From: Gigaspora rosea
Taxonomy: Eukaryota; Glomeromycota; Glomeromycetes; Diversisporales; Gigasporaceae
DNA: 64,000 nucleotides
NCBI GenBank assembly: GCA_003550325.1
Contig: QKWP01000060.1
Location: 131,952-195,951, forward strand
Reading direction: 5' to 3'
Shown here: positions 11,701 to 22,547 of the stretch, piece after piece
Numbering within the stretch: the first letter of the stretch is position 1
Layout of the letters: the number at the start of each line of letters is the position of its first letter
Translations under genes and position numbers: made by a program
Notes under the pieces: generated by a model
What the model saw: only the letters and a program-made list of their open reading frames with translations
The model's database searches: none
Told to the model about the DNA's origin: nothing

Positions 11701-12777
11701 TGTCCTCTTGCCACTTGAAAAAGACAAAACTTGGTTTATCAGTGCGGATGCACTCTTGATCAAGTTGATAGTAATCGTCTACCTAACCATAGTACTCGCC
11801 GTACTCACCATTGTTGTCAATATAAAGTTCCTAACAGACCTGAAGTCCTTAGACTTCTTGAAGAGAAACTTGTATGCCCTGGGTGCTATTCTGACTTTCA
11901 CTGTACTCTAGACCGAGAAGACCCTATAAGTATCCATTTCTTCGCCCAAGGTGAAGGACAAGGAATGCTTGTTAAATGCAAAGTATGTGATAAGTCTAAC
12001 ACAAGACCTAGAATGTGTTAATTAGATAGTCTTCGAGAAGAATTGTGGTTTTGTGAATTGGAACACCTTTATGCGTACAAAGCCAGCCAAGATGTCCAGT
12101 ATAATCCAAACTATAATCTCTGGACCAGAATTAAACATTATACTGAATCAACAAAGAATGCAGGACACCAATATGAAATAAACCAGACCAGAATTTACCG
12201 ACTTGCAAAGATTCTCTTGGATGAAAATGACCAGACCATCGCCCAGGCCTTAGAACCTCTAACCTCTGACCGTATAACTCAACCTTGGAGCTATGAAGAA
12301 ATACAACTTATATTGCAAGCTGAATCAGACCTATTATCAGAAAATGATATCGATCCCCTACAAGCAATTTTGGATGAATCCTTCGACACTAGCCACCCAG
12401 ACTACAACCAGAAGTATGCCCTCGCTGTACTCCGGAGAAACTTTACAGTTCCTGTTGACCTCTGCCAGAAATGTTTACATGTTAAACACTAAGAGGAATT
12501 GAATGTAAATCAAGGATACTGTGATGATTGCAAACTTCCAGACCCAGAAATTTACTCTCCACCTGCTAAAGAAACTATTAAGGAAATTGATGATGGTTCA
12601 CAGTTTTATCAGCTCCAACAACAAGTACGACAACAAGACCAACTGATAAAACAATTACAAGCAAGAATTGAAACCTTGGAAACTACCAATGCTGCTTTAT
12701 TATGCTTTTTCCAAGAAGAAGCCCAAAATGCCCACCATCGAGCTAATGCCTTGGATACACTTTGTCAAAATTTTTAG
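8713..12777 (+). pseudogene. Element 1 ORF1: Gag-protease-zinc-knuckle polyprotein (broken)
   Basis: Conceptually one long reading frame, now with a frameshift near 9135-9170 and stops at 9766, 9874, 11716, 12019 and 12490. Domains in order: an N-terminal domain (8713-9100) with PDLSCTICYP and an FSCRY motif; a retrotransposon Gag capsid region (about 9800-10300); a CCHC knuckle CYYCGRTGHFIRDC (10450); an Arg/Asn/Ser-rich basic stretch (10500-10760); an aspartic protease with DSGAS (about 10970); four more CCHC-type knuckles (11485-11705); a Cys-rich region with several CxxC pairs (11740-12020); a helical block to 12430; two CxxC pairs (12460-12530); and a Gln-rich coiled coil (12600-12770). 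The reading frame ends TAG at a slippery heptamer. The start ATG follows that of element 2 by homology. Confidence 0.88.
12768..12774 (+). promoter_or_regulatory. Candidate -1 ribosomal frameshift site (A_AAT_TTT) of element 1
   Basis: In the ORF1 frame the bases read caA AAT TTT TAG, fitting the X_XXY_YYZ rule with the stop immediately downstream. The -1 frame continues AAA TTT TTA into the RT open frame (K-F-L-E-N-P-R). The same heptamer, phase and stop are kept in element 2. A short stem ATCCT/AGGAT can form just downstream in this copy; I did not identify a pseudoknot. Confidence 0.75.
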
Positions 12778-14328
12778 AGAATCCTAGGCAGGATCATAAA
12801 CTACCTGTCGACCCAGACCAGAACCTTATACCCAAATTTGTAAATATTATTACTCTTGAACATGAAGAATATACCCTATCGACCCAGACTCCTTTAAATA
12901 TTGGACCACTTAATAAAGAACAAGGCCTAGCTTTTCGGAAATTATTAGAAGAATTTGCAGACCTCTTTGCAAATGATATAACTGAGCTAGGACGAACCAA
13001 CTTGGTTACTCACCGAATCTATACTGAGGATGTACACCCTATTCGTTCCCGGCCTTATTCTGTACCTCCTAATGAACAAGAATTTATACAAGAAGAAATC
13101 CAAAGAATGTTAGAACATAAACTCATTCAACCCTCTGATAGCCCTTGGACCTCACCTGTTGTTCTAGTACGAAAGAAAAATGGCAAATTACGATTCTGTG
13201 TAGACTACAGAAAAGTAAATGCTGTTACCAAAAAGGATGCTTACCCTCTGCCTCGTATTGATGAAATGCTTAATGCCCTTACAGGATGCTCTTGGTTCTC
13301 TACTCTCGATCTTGCGAGTGGATATTGGCAAGTTGCCATGGACCCCCGTGACAAAGAGAAAACTGCCTTTACTACACGATACGGAATTTATGAATTTAAT
13401 GTAATGCCTTTTGGTCTTTGCAATGCTCCTGCAACTTTTCAAAGGCTGATGGATCGTGTATATAAAGGAATTGCATGGAAATTTGTAGTTGTGTACTTAG
13501 ACGATACAATTGTTTATTCGAGAACATTTGATGAACATTTAACCCATTTAAAAAGAGTATTTAATAGAATTAAACAAGCAGGACTCAGACTTAATATAGA
13601 AAAGTGTACTTTCTGGATGCACCAACTACCATTTCTTGGACACTTAATCTCTGCTAAAGGTATCGCCCCTAACCCTCAAAAAGTAGAAGCTATCCAACGG
13701 ATTCAACCTCCTAGAAACCTTACAGCCCTTCGATCGTTCCTTGGACTTGCAGGATACTATCGCCAATTTATTCAAAATTTTTCATCAATTGCTCGCCCTT
13801 TGAATTCCCTTCTGCAAAAAGATGAACCCTATCACTGGCAAGACAAACAACAAAAAAGCTTTTGAAGAATTAAAATCTAGACTCATTACTGCCCCTATAT
13901 TAGCCTACCCCAACTTTATAGAGACATTTATTCTTGCTACTGATGCTTCTTACAATGGCTTTGGAGCTACACTAAGCCAACTAGATAGGAATAGAAAAGA
14001 ACACCCAATTGCCTATGCTAGTAAAAGTTTGCGAAAAGAAGAAATGAATTATGCAGCGACTGAACTTGAATGTGCTGCAGTTGTATGGGCCATAGAACAT
14101 TTTCATAAATATTTAGGCGCTACAAAATTCATCTTAGTCACAGACCACTCAGCATTGAAATGGTAATGCACTGCTGAACTCAAAGGAAGAATTGGAAGAT
14201 GGATCTTGAAGCTCTAACCATACAATTTTGAAATTATTCATAAACCAGGCCGAATTCACTCGAATGTTGATGCCCTCTCACGGTTACCGACTCAGACCAT
14301 TGTATCTAATAAATCTTATGAATCTTGA
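12768..14328 (+). pseudogene. Element 1 reverse transcriptase-RNase H (broken)
   Basis: The RT shows WTSPVVLVRKKNGKLRFCVDY, LDLASGYWQVAM, FGLCNAPATFQRLMD and the catalytic VVYLDDTIVYS, all hallmark Ty3/gypsy blocks, followed by FLGLAGYYRQFI. A 1-nt insertion in an A run near 13850 moves the frame into RNase H (ILATDASYNGFGATL, then ATELECAAVVWAIEHFHKYL, and TDHSAL), giving the catalytic D-E-D residues. Stops TAA at 14164 and 14215 are decay. The frame ends at TGA 14326-14328, and integrase starts just before that in another frame. Confidence 0.9.
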
Positions 14329-15618
14329 CCAATATCATAATTTTTACCACTATTTGGACACAGACCAAATTCCAGATGGATTTACTGACCAAGAACAAAA
14401 ACGACTTATAACCCAGGCTAAATATTTTGAAATTAGACATCACCTTCTCTATAAGAAGAATAAAAGAAACCCAGACAGACCACTTAGAGTTATTAAATGG
14501 ACAGAAGTTGAACCAGTATTATATATGATGCATAAGCACCCCACTGCTGGACATTTGGGAACAGACGCTATGTATTATAAAATATCTGAACGTTATTATT
14601 GGGATCAAATGTATAGAGATATACAAGAATATGTGAAAACTTATGAGGAATGCCAAAAAAGACAAAAAGGTCATAGAAAAAACCTTTACACCCTATACAA
14701 ATAGGAAGAGCTTTCGAACGTGTTGGAATTGACCTTGTAGGTCCTTTTCCTATAACTGAGCAAAGCAATCGATATATTATTGTTGCTACCGAATACCTAA
14801 CACGATGGCCAGAAGCTCGTGCTGTCCCAGATGCTAGTGCTAGTACACTTGCTCAGTTTTTCTTTGAAGAGGTAATCTGTAGACATAGAACTCCAAAAAT
14901 TATCTTATCAGACCAAGGTCGCAATTTTATTAGTGAAACAATTAAAATTCTCTGTGAAAAATTTCTTATCAAGCATAAATTCTCTTCTCCCTACCACCCT
15001 CAGACAAATGGTATGGTAGAAAGATTTAATAGAACATTGTGTGAATCACTTGCAAAAGTGAAAGGAGATGATGATTGGGATTTGTATATACCTGCTGTTC
15101 TCTTAGCATATAGAACAAAAAGACATGCTACCACAGGATATACCCCCTTTCAACTTATATATGGGAGATATGCTATCTTACCAATCGAAGCACTTTTTCC
15201 AGTAGAACCTATAGAAATTGATGATGAAATAGACTTACAAGGAAGTATTCTCCAACGTGCTTATGATTTAATAGAGAAATTACCAAACTACCAGAATCAG
15301 GCCAGACAAAATACCGAACGATCACAGCAAAAACAAAAAGTCCGTTTTGATGCCAATATTCGAACAGAGACATTTGAAATTGGTGATAAAGTGTGGATAC
15401 AAAGAAAGGAACTAGAAGCCTCTCGCTCAGCCAAATTTGAAGATAAAAGATTTGGACCTTTTCTTATCCATGAGAAATTAGACAATGGTGCTTATAAATT
15501 ACGGACAATAGAAGGAAAAATTTTACAAAAATATTATAATAGTGATCGTCTTGCTAAATATCACGAGCCACAAACATGGGAACCAGTAGTTGTTATTGAT
15601 TCTCCTGGAAATTTCTAG
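14318..15618 (+). pseudogene. Element 1 integrase (broken)
   Basis: It begins at ATG AAT 14318, overlapping the end of the RNase H frame by 11 nt. The N-terminal zinc domain has HKHPTAGHLG and then VKTYEECQ, where the first zinc-binding Cys of element 2 is Tyr here. A 1-nt deletion near 14685 changes frame. In the catalytic core the first Asp is Glu (VATEYLTRW against VATDYLTRW in element 2), while SDQGRNF and MVERFNR keep the other Asp and the Glu. The C-terminus has a GPF...NGAYKL (GPY/F-like) module and no chromodomain. Loss of two metal-binding residues marks it as inactive. Confidence 0.9.
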
Positions 15619-15678
15619 AAGAAATTTGATCTACAAGGGGATGAAACACACAATTTAATTCGTAAAACCTCAAAATGT

Positions 15679-15688
15679 ATTTATACAA
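15679..15688 (+). promoter_or_regulatory. TATA-like motif upstream of element 1 ORF3
   Basis: ATTTATACAA followed by CTACCCC lies 27 nt upstream of the ORF3 ATG; element 2 has ATTTATATAA followed by CTACACTCC at the matching place. Surrounding non-coding sequence is much less similar, so the motif is a candidate internal promoter. The evidence is conservation only. Confidence 0.4.
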
Positions 15689-15714
15689 CTACCCCTTTTG
15701 GAATTTTCCCAAAA

Positions 15715-16506
15715 ATGACCACCCCTACATTGCAACCTCAAACCTTGTTAGCCCTTCAATACCTTTTTCAGACATGGAAGCAAGATAATGTCGCCAAAAA
15801 TAATACATTGTGGATTATATCACAATGTATATGGTTATGTGATAATGATAATGCCAATCAGACTATTGACCTCACTAATTTAATTACTTCGTTTCTTGAG
15901 CCAGATTCAAATAATTTTCTGAACACTCTAGAAGACACAGAACAATTAGAAATTGATTTACCAGAAGTAAATGACACAGAAGAAATAAACCCAAACTTGT
16001 AATTAGAAGACATACAAGAAAAAACATTAACAGTTCCAACTACTAATCAAGAAGTCACTCCTGCTCCATTACCTGAAAAATTAACTAAGATTATACAAGA
16101 TATTATCCAACCTTGTGGACCTCTAACTCAGACATCTATTCTTCCATATACTGAAATAACGTATCAAGAGAAATTGCAGAAAATTTTCAAACGAATTAAA
16201 ACTCGAACTAGAAACAGACAAGACCAAACTAAGCTGCTCGAAGCTTATTATTATCTTGGTAACCTTATAGACAAGTGCCCCAACGATCATGAAGATATTC
16301 AATCTATAATTGAGAAGACTCAAGGAGAAAGAAGAGCCCGAGACACATGGAAGTGTGCCAAACGAATGAAATTGCTTTTCTCCAACCGACCAATAGAAAA
16401 CATCTCTCAAACAACCTATATTACTTATACAATGATTACGAGGTTAACCGATGCTGAACTTTCTCAAGTCCTTCCCCAAATTAGAACTCACGGAGTTCGT
16501 TCTTAA
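15715..16506 (+). pseudogene. Element 1 extra downstream reading frame (ORF3), function unknown
   Basis: A frame of about 264 codons starts at ATG 15715, 96 nt after the integrase stop, and runs to TAA at 16504-16506 with a single internal TAA (16000-16002). It lies where env or accessory genes sit in some LTR elements, but it has no signal peptide or membrane segment. The N-terminus (TLQPQTLLALQYLF) and the C-terminal half (EAYYYLGNLID, then a Arg-rich RRARDTWK and QTTYITYTMITRL) match the corresponding frame in element 2. It is mostly polar and predicted helical by composition. I do not recognise the family; nucleic-acid binding is possible from the basic C-terminal half but is only a guess. 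Confidence 0.7.
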
Positions 16507-16518
16507 AGAGGGGAGAAA
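16505..16518 (+). other. Polypurine tract of element 1
   Basis: AAAGAGGGGAGAAA directly abuts the right LTR, as required for plus-strand priming. Element 2 has a similar but interrupted tract. Confidence 0.8.
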
Positions 16519-17089
16519 TGTTATAAAATAGGTTTTAATTTTGGTAGAAATTAGTTAAGAAATTAGAACTAAATAAGGAAATTTTGTAATAACTGTATTT
16601 AGTAATAGTGATATGTGAAATTGATGAGCAATGACACTCAATGACGCTTAGCGACGCTTAACGACACTTAGCGACGCTTAACAACGCTTAGTGACGCTTA
16701 ACGACGCTTAGCGACGCTTAATGACGCTTAGCGACGCTTAGCTCAATAGATATATAAACCTACTTTATTTCCCTTAGTTTTAAACAGATCCAGACATTGT
16801 ATTTTATCTTTATCTTTATATTTATTATCCTCCTCCTTTATTATTAATAAACTCTTGGGATTTCTAAGGAACAGACACCTTGGAATAGCCCTCTTGTCAA
16901 ATTAATAAACTGTCTATTATCTCTTGTTGTTTTATACCGAACTGCCACAGAGAAGTGTGTAGATTCTTACAGACATAAAAGAAACTAAACTTCCTTCTTG
17001 CACACCGCTTCACGCCCAAAGTAAGGGATCTCAGAAGCCGTGTAATTGTTACTCTATCGGAATTAAAGAAGGCTTCCGGTACCGTAACA
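16519..17089 (+). repeat. Right LTR of element 1
   Basis: It matches the left LTR along its length with scattered substitutions, including inside the decamer array (16631-16741) and with the same TATATAAA (16751-16758). The preserved similarity plus a matching target duplication show that both LTRs belong to one insertion. The end TAACA restores the canonical CA terminus that is TA in the left copy. Confidence 0.93.
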
Positions 17090-17605
17090 ACATAAATACT
17101 TATTTACCATACATACTCTTTTAATCATTTTATTCGCATTAATTAATTTATTCGCTTGAGAACTAAAGGTCATATTAATAATTAGAGTTAAAAACAGCAA
17201 AAGCAGTTTACAAAGCATGAAGATAAATATGTATTTACCATATATATCTGTCAAACCATTTCATTCAGCTCAATAATAGAAAGACAATTTATTAATTATT
17301 TGGTATTAAAATCAGCAAAATCAGTTAACAAAACACTTATTTATCATACATGCCCTTTAAACCATTTAATTTAAATAAATAGTTCCATTCATTCGAGGAT
17401 CTAAATATCATTATAAATAATTGGAGTTAAAATTAGCAAACCCAGTTCATAAGATATTAATATAAAATACTTATTTTCCATACGCCTCTTTAACTCATTT
17501 CAGTTTGAAAATCTAATAGCCATTTATAATTATTGGAGTTAAAATTGGCAAGACCAGTTTACAATGCACGAACATAAATAACATAAATACTTCTATCTAT
17601 ACCTT
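17090..17605. repeat. Tandem repeat array, right part
   Basis: The array interrupted by element 1 resumes here with the same unit (ACATAAATACTTATTTACC at 17091, then at about 17218, 17329, 17455 and 17572). Units stay about 110-125 bp apart. No coding potential is evident. Confidence 0.75.
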
Positions 17606-19620
17606 TCAAACTATTTCAGTATAATCGGTAACATAAAAGTTTTGGTAGAGCACTAAGTGAATTGTGACAAAACAAAAGATCGTGGCATGTTAAAATAATT
17701 GAACTGATGCAACGCGATTTGTTTTATGCATATTGTTAGATATAACCAGCCAATCAGATTATAGTTTTGTCTCATATTGTTTATCTCATATACCGATACC
17801 GTTTATCTATACCATTCTAAATTATATATTGATATTTAGAGATTAGCAAATATTTTAATAAAAACTAATCATAATCCACTTTGAAAACAAAATAACCATT
17901 TATAGTAAATGCATATTGTATATTATTTTTCTTAGTAAATGCATTCCTGATTTTTTAATTTATATTTTTATACAATCGAGTTAATATAATACATATACTA
18001 ATATAATAATTGAAAATTAAGGAAATTATTAAAATTTTTATGCTTTTTGTTTTATTTGTTTAATTGAATTTTATTTTAAATATTTTCGAAATATTTCAAA
18101 ATATTTGAAATATATTTATATTTAGCAAATTTTGGTAATATTATTCAAAAGTTATTATTTAAAGCCACAATGATTTCAAATGCACTGGGAATGTGATTAT
18201 TTAAAACTGAGTTAAGTTTAAATAAACCTGAAGAAATAGGTGCATTTGACTACAAATTGGATCGTTTGATCCCAGATTGGATTATTTTAATACCAAGTTG
18301 GAACTCGAAATGATATTATTTGAATGGGTTGAGGACTCAAATAAACCAGAAATGGTATCATTTGAATATGGGTTGATTCAAATGACCCAGAATTGGATCT
18401 TTGATTCTGGGTTGGTTCAAATATACCCAGAACATGATCATTTGTTTCAGAAGTTAGCAGGTTATTAGAAATTAAATATGGAAAGTATTGATAGGATCAC
18501 TTTTTTGTAGGTCAACAGTACATTATTTAAAAATTATTTAATATTATTTTGTTTTTTTCGAATATTACTTAATATTTTCGCAATATTTCGAAATTTATAT
18601 TTCAAAATATTTTGAAATAAATTTTGAAATATTTCAAAATTTTTTCGAAATATTTCAAAATCGAAATATTTCAAAAATCATTTTTAAAATATTTCGAAAA
18701 ATATTGCATAATACAATTTTTTTTGAAATATTTCATATATATAAATTTGCTGATATAGTTTAGTATAGATTTTGCTTTAAGATTTTATCTCTGCATTATG
18801 ATTTGTTTGTATTATTTTTTTTAAATAAATTATGAATTTCAAATAAATATGATAGCCAATCAAAATTAATTATATGATTTATAACAACATCTACAAAACT
18901 TACATTTTTGATACTCTTGCACTTACTTTTTTAATATATGTATCCCAAAAATTTTTGAGATACAGTGATTTTAAAAAAGGTATGTGACTGCTGCTATTAA
19001 AATCAACCAATGGAATTGCAAGTAAGATTCTAATAAAAAGAAAGTTTTTTTAATCAGAACTAATTTTTTTATGATGTTATTATTATTTGAATTTTTAATA
19101 AAAGTTGTAGAGTAGAAAATTACTATTCCAATAGTAGTAAACCTATCAAAATTGGCTATGCCCTGACATTTATTACATAATATCCATTTACTATAGACGC
19201 TCACCCCTCTACCTCAGGTAAGATCTATAAATAGAATTTTAGCCAATCAAATTTAACTAAGATAAGATTTTTCTTGACCCCATCTTCTAAAATATTACTT
19301 AATAAATGTTAGCTCCCTAATTATCTAAATTAATATTTGTTGATTAAAATATATAGTTAAATATTTTAAAAAATTTTCAAATCCAAAATATATTTTAGAA
19401 CTTGAATTATAATCTTTTAATTGTTGGTTAATAAATTTCTAAGCATTATTTAAATTAAAAGTCCAAATTAAATTTGTAAATTTTATAAGAGCTTATAGTT
19501 TTAAAATTTTTTGATTTGCCTAATAATAATTTTGTTACAATAGCCTGCTTCTAAATCTATTTAATTTAAAATAATTTAGTAAAGTTTTATATTTTTTTTT
19601 ATGTTCAACGATCTTGCTTC
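17606..19620. other. AT-rich spacer with simple and palindromic repeats
   Basis: No gene is supported. Between 18200 and 18470 a GGTTGA/CCCAGAATTGGAT-type motif recurs about five times in both orientations (for example CAAATGACCCAGAATTGG and TGGGTTGGTTCAAATATACC). Between 18550 and 18740 the sequence is built of AAATATTTCGAAATATTT-like palindromes. The rest is plain AT-rich DNA. Confidence 0.6.
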
Positions 19621-19629
19621 TTTTTATTA

Positions 19630-20700
19630 TTTGGGAAAGGGTAATACAATACTGCCACTGATTACTTTTAAAACTCTATCAAAAAGAAACTCTCCAAGTA
19701 CTAGGTACCCAAAGTGATCCGCCATAACAACCTTTCATCTCAAGTCAGAGCCCAAACTTGCTTGAACTTTTGTAAAATGTACGCCCAACTATCACTGACA
19801 CTGGCGTTGTATACTATATCAAGACCGTTTTTTTCTTTCCTTTAAATTTTTCCTTTTTCACAAAGGACATGAAAAAGGGGAAAGTAAAAACAGACAAAAT
19901 AGAAAACGAATACAAAAAGGAAGTAAAAAAGGGGAAAAGAAAAAACAAAAGAAAAGAAAAGAAAACGACAAAAAGAAAAAACAAAAGAGAAAAGAAAAAC
20001 AAATCTAGATAATAGCATAATCGAAGCCTATACTATGCTCATAAAAATTACACAGTATTAACTAAGATTTTATTACTGTATCTAAAGTAAAACCATAAGG
20101 AAAAAACTAAACTAAGAGGTTAAGATATGCCAATCAAAACTTTTCTAGAAACCCTCTATAGACGTCTGTCAATCATTGCGATACATGTGAACATGTCAGC
20201 AGCTTGTGTTGTGATTTCTCATGACTTCTCGTGACTTGAGTTTCCATTTTGGAATGGGTAAACAATGTCGATCTTTTGAAGGAGGTACACCGAAATTCCC
20301 ACTTTTTGGTAAAAATTTTGCGAAAAGCCGTATGGGAGGCTGGAAAACCAACATAGAGAGTGTGTAGGAGTTTGCAAAGCATAGAATAGTATAGAAAACC
20401 AGGAGCTTGCTTCTACTAATGCTTTTACAAGTTTTTGACATGTACTTCCGATATTTACCAACTACTTTTCAATTGTTCAGTAGACTTCCACTGGAAAGCC
20501 AAAAACCCAAAGGAAGTTCTTTTTCAACTCTATTTCAGTTCTCCAAATAATCCGAAGACTCATCAAGCTTAAGACTACTAGTCCTAGTTGCTACAAGAGA
20601 AGTTTTGTGTATTATTTTCTATACTAACTAAACACTTGGTTGCAGGTCCGTTCGGTGATTGTTGGTTTGAGGGATCATCAGAAGGAGTTAAATGTTTAGT
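19630..20700 (+). repeat. Dispersed ~1-kb repeat, copy A
   Basis: This stretch has higher GC than its surroundings and two recognisable halves: an A-rich block after a CTTTCCTTAAA-like segment (19830-20000) and a distal block with AACAATGTCGATCTTTTGAAG (20260). The end carries GGGATCATCAGAAGGAGTT (20673). The same order appears in copy B (21061-21513 plus 30911-31470) and inverted in copy C (52060-53100). No intact reading frame exists. It may be an old gene family relic or a non-autonomous element; I cannot decide. Confidence 0.6.
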
Positions 20701-21060
20701 AAAGTTTTATAAAAATACTAAATATTATTAAAAAAATTTAAATAATTACCAATTTCATTATTTGAGTTTCTATATTTTGTTTATTAGTTAAATAATAAGG
20801 TGCTTTAACAAAATCTTTATGAAAACTTTTATAGGTTTCAGTAGAGAATCTATTTAAAGTACCATACTTTTTAATTAAATCAATAGCATGATATACCTAT
20901 GAATGTAATTTTGAAAACTTTAATTCTGATAAAGTACTTGTTTGAAAAATATTAATAAACTGTTGAATCCAATTTATTATTAAATTCTAGAAATAATTAT
21001 ATTAATATTAGTTATTAAAATTAGTTAATTAATTTGGACGATTCTGCCTTTATTTATTCG
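20701..21060. other. AT-rich spacer
   Basis: Plain AT-rich sequence between the two dispersed repeat copies. I see no gene, RNA or clear repeat in it. Confidence 0.5.
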
Positions 21061-21513
21061 TAAATGCCTAGTGACTGGTGTTCGTACCGAAGTACGTATA
21101 CAGTATACCAAATTACACCCAAATAAAGACTCACTCGATACAAAAATACCCAGGTGCAACCTGCCATTTCACAAATTTGTCTCCGTCGGAGTCCCAATGC
21201 TTGTTGAGACTTGATTCCCAAACATCACTGACCGGTTTGCTAATGCCGTGTCAGGATCGTACTCCTTTCCTTAAATTCTTCCTTCTTCATAAAGGGCAAA
21301 TGAAAAGGGGGAAAGTAAAAAGAAACTACTAAGAAAACGAACTACACAAAAAGAAAAAAAACCAATATAAAAAAGAAAAAACAAAGAAAAGAAGCTAATT
21401 CTGACATGTGGAAGCAGAAAAAGAAAAAAAACAAAGAAAGAAAAAAACGATTCTGACTATTTATAAAAATTATATAATACTACACAAGGAAACACCTCGC
21501 CAAAGTATTATAT
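21061..21513 (+). repeat. Dispersed repeat copy B, left part (split by element 2)
   Basis: It corresponds to the first half of copy A: a TCACTGACCGG/TCACTGACACTGG-like segment, then CTTTCCTTAAATTCTTCC and the A-rich block. It stops at the target duplication of element 2 and its second half is found beyond the right LTR. Confidence 0.6.
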
Positions 21514-22216
21514 TGTTATAGAACGATAGTTTATTATATTATCTTATTATTTTATTATTTCATTTTTTTATTATTATATTTTATTATTATATTGTATTAT
21601 ATTATTATCTTGAGAAGTTAGAATAGTTAATACCGCTTATAACACTTATACCGATTATAACGCTCATAACGATTATAACGTTTATAACGATTATTACGCT
21701 TATAACACTTATAGCGCTTATACCGCTTATAACGCTTATGACGCTTATAGCGCTTATACCGCTTATAACGCTTATACCGTTTATAACGCTTATGTTGCTC
21801 TTGTAGATTATAGTGTTTATCATTGTAAATCAACGCTTATAACGCTTATTCTAAAATGTATTTAAAGACACAGAATTTCCCTTAGTCAAACTAGACCAAG
21901 ACACCCCACTTCTCTTATACTTAATATACATCTTGTACTGGGATTTCTTAGGAACAGAAACCTAAGGATAGCCCTATCTTAGATTATTAATAAAGAAACT
22001 ATTTATCTTAATAACACCAAGTTTATTATCAAGTAATAGTAAAATCGATAATTCCTCATTGAATACTCTCACGAACTGCCCTTAGAGAAGAGTATAATTT
22101 CTTACAGACTAAGGAATTATACCTACCTCTTGGACACCGCTATAAACCGATAAAGGATCCCTGTAGCCGTGTCGTTGTTATAGTAAGGAGTAAAAGAAGG
22201 CCTCCCTACTGTAACA
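21514..22216 (+). repeat. Left LTR of element 2, with decamer array
   Basis: After a TTATTATTTTATTA-rich start, a run of 10-bp units of the form ACGCTTATAA/CCGCTTATAA spans about 21630-21792. TATTTAAA (21859-21866) follows at the same relative place as the TATA box in element 1. AATAAA near 21993 is a possible poly(A) signal. Confidence 0.93.
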
Positions 22217-22218
22217 TT

Positions 22219-22236
22219 TGGTGCCTTCTGGCGGAA
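22219..22236 (+). other. Primer-binding site of element 2
   Basis: TGGTGCCTTCTGGCGGAA begins two bases after the LTR, the same spacing and nearly the same sequence as in element 1, so both probably use the same tRNA primer. Confidence 0.8.
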
Positions 22237-22290
22237 TTATTTAAAACATTTGGATATTATTGAAGATATTTGAAAACCTCTACAACTCTA

Positions 22291-22471
22291 GCTGCTGCTG
22301 TTCGTCCTGGAAGTCTCTTTGCCCACGGACTCTATAAAACCTATTTTGCTGCTGCCGTTCGTCCTGGAAGACTCTTTGCCCAAGGACTCTATTTATTTTA
22401 ATTGCTGTTTATTTCTCATAACATTTGCTGCTGCTGTTCATCCTGGAAGACTCTTTGCCCAAGGATTCTAT
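22291..22471 (+). repeat. Triplicated ~45-bp leader repeat in element 2
   Basis: Three copies (22291-22335, 22348-22392, 22427-22471) of a unit GCTGCTGCTGTTCGTCCTGG followed by AAGACTCTTTGCCCAAGGAC and TCTAT. They lie between the primer site and the ORF1 start. Element 1 shows no comparable triplication. Confidence 0.85.
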
Positions 22472-22547
22472 CTATTTAACTAAACTTACTAACAAGATAT
22501 TACTAACAATTAATTATTTTGAGATTTAGTCAGGAGTCATAAGGCAT

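Larger units (their letters stand above)
7842..17089 (+). mobile_element. Ty3/gypsy LTR retrotransposon, element 1 (decayed, full length)
   Basis: Two LTRs of about 570 bp beginning TGTTATA and ending TAACA (TAATA in the left copy) bracket an 8.1-kb interior with a primer-binding site, Gag, protease, RT, RNase H, integrase, an extra downstream reading frame and a purine-rich tract. The order RT-RNase H-integrase assigns it to Ty3/gypsy. A 4-bp direct duplication ACAT (7838-7841 and 17090-17093) flanks it. All coding regions except the last stretch of ORF1 carry stops or indels, so it cannot move by itself. It interrupts a tandem repeat array. Confidence 0.95.

Noticed and set aside
14318..15618. 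Chromodomain at the integrase C-terminus (chromovirus)
   Set aside because: After the GPY/F-like module both integrases end within about 30 residues and no chromodomain aromatic pattern is visible.
15715..16506. ORF3 as a retroviral-type env
   Set aside because: No signal peptide, furin-like site or transmembrane helix can be seen in either copy; only its position is env-like.
21605..21833. Reading frames repeating ISVIS or RYKRYK within the element 2 LTR
   Set aside because: They are translations of the decamer array, present in both LTRs and without other coding signals.
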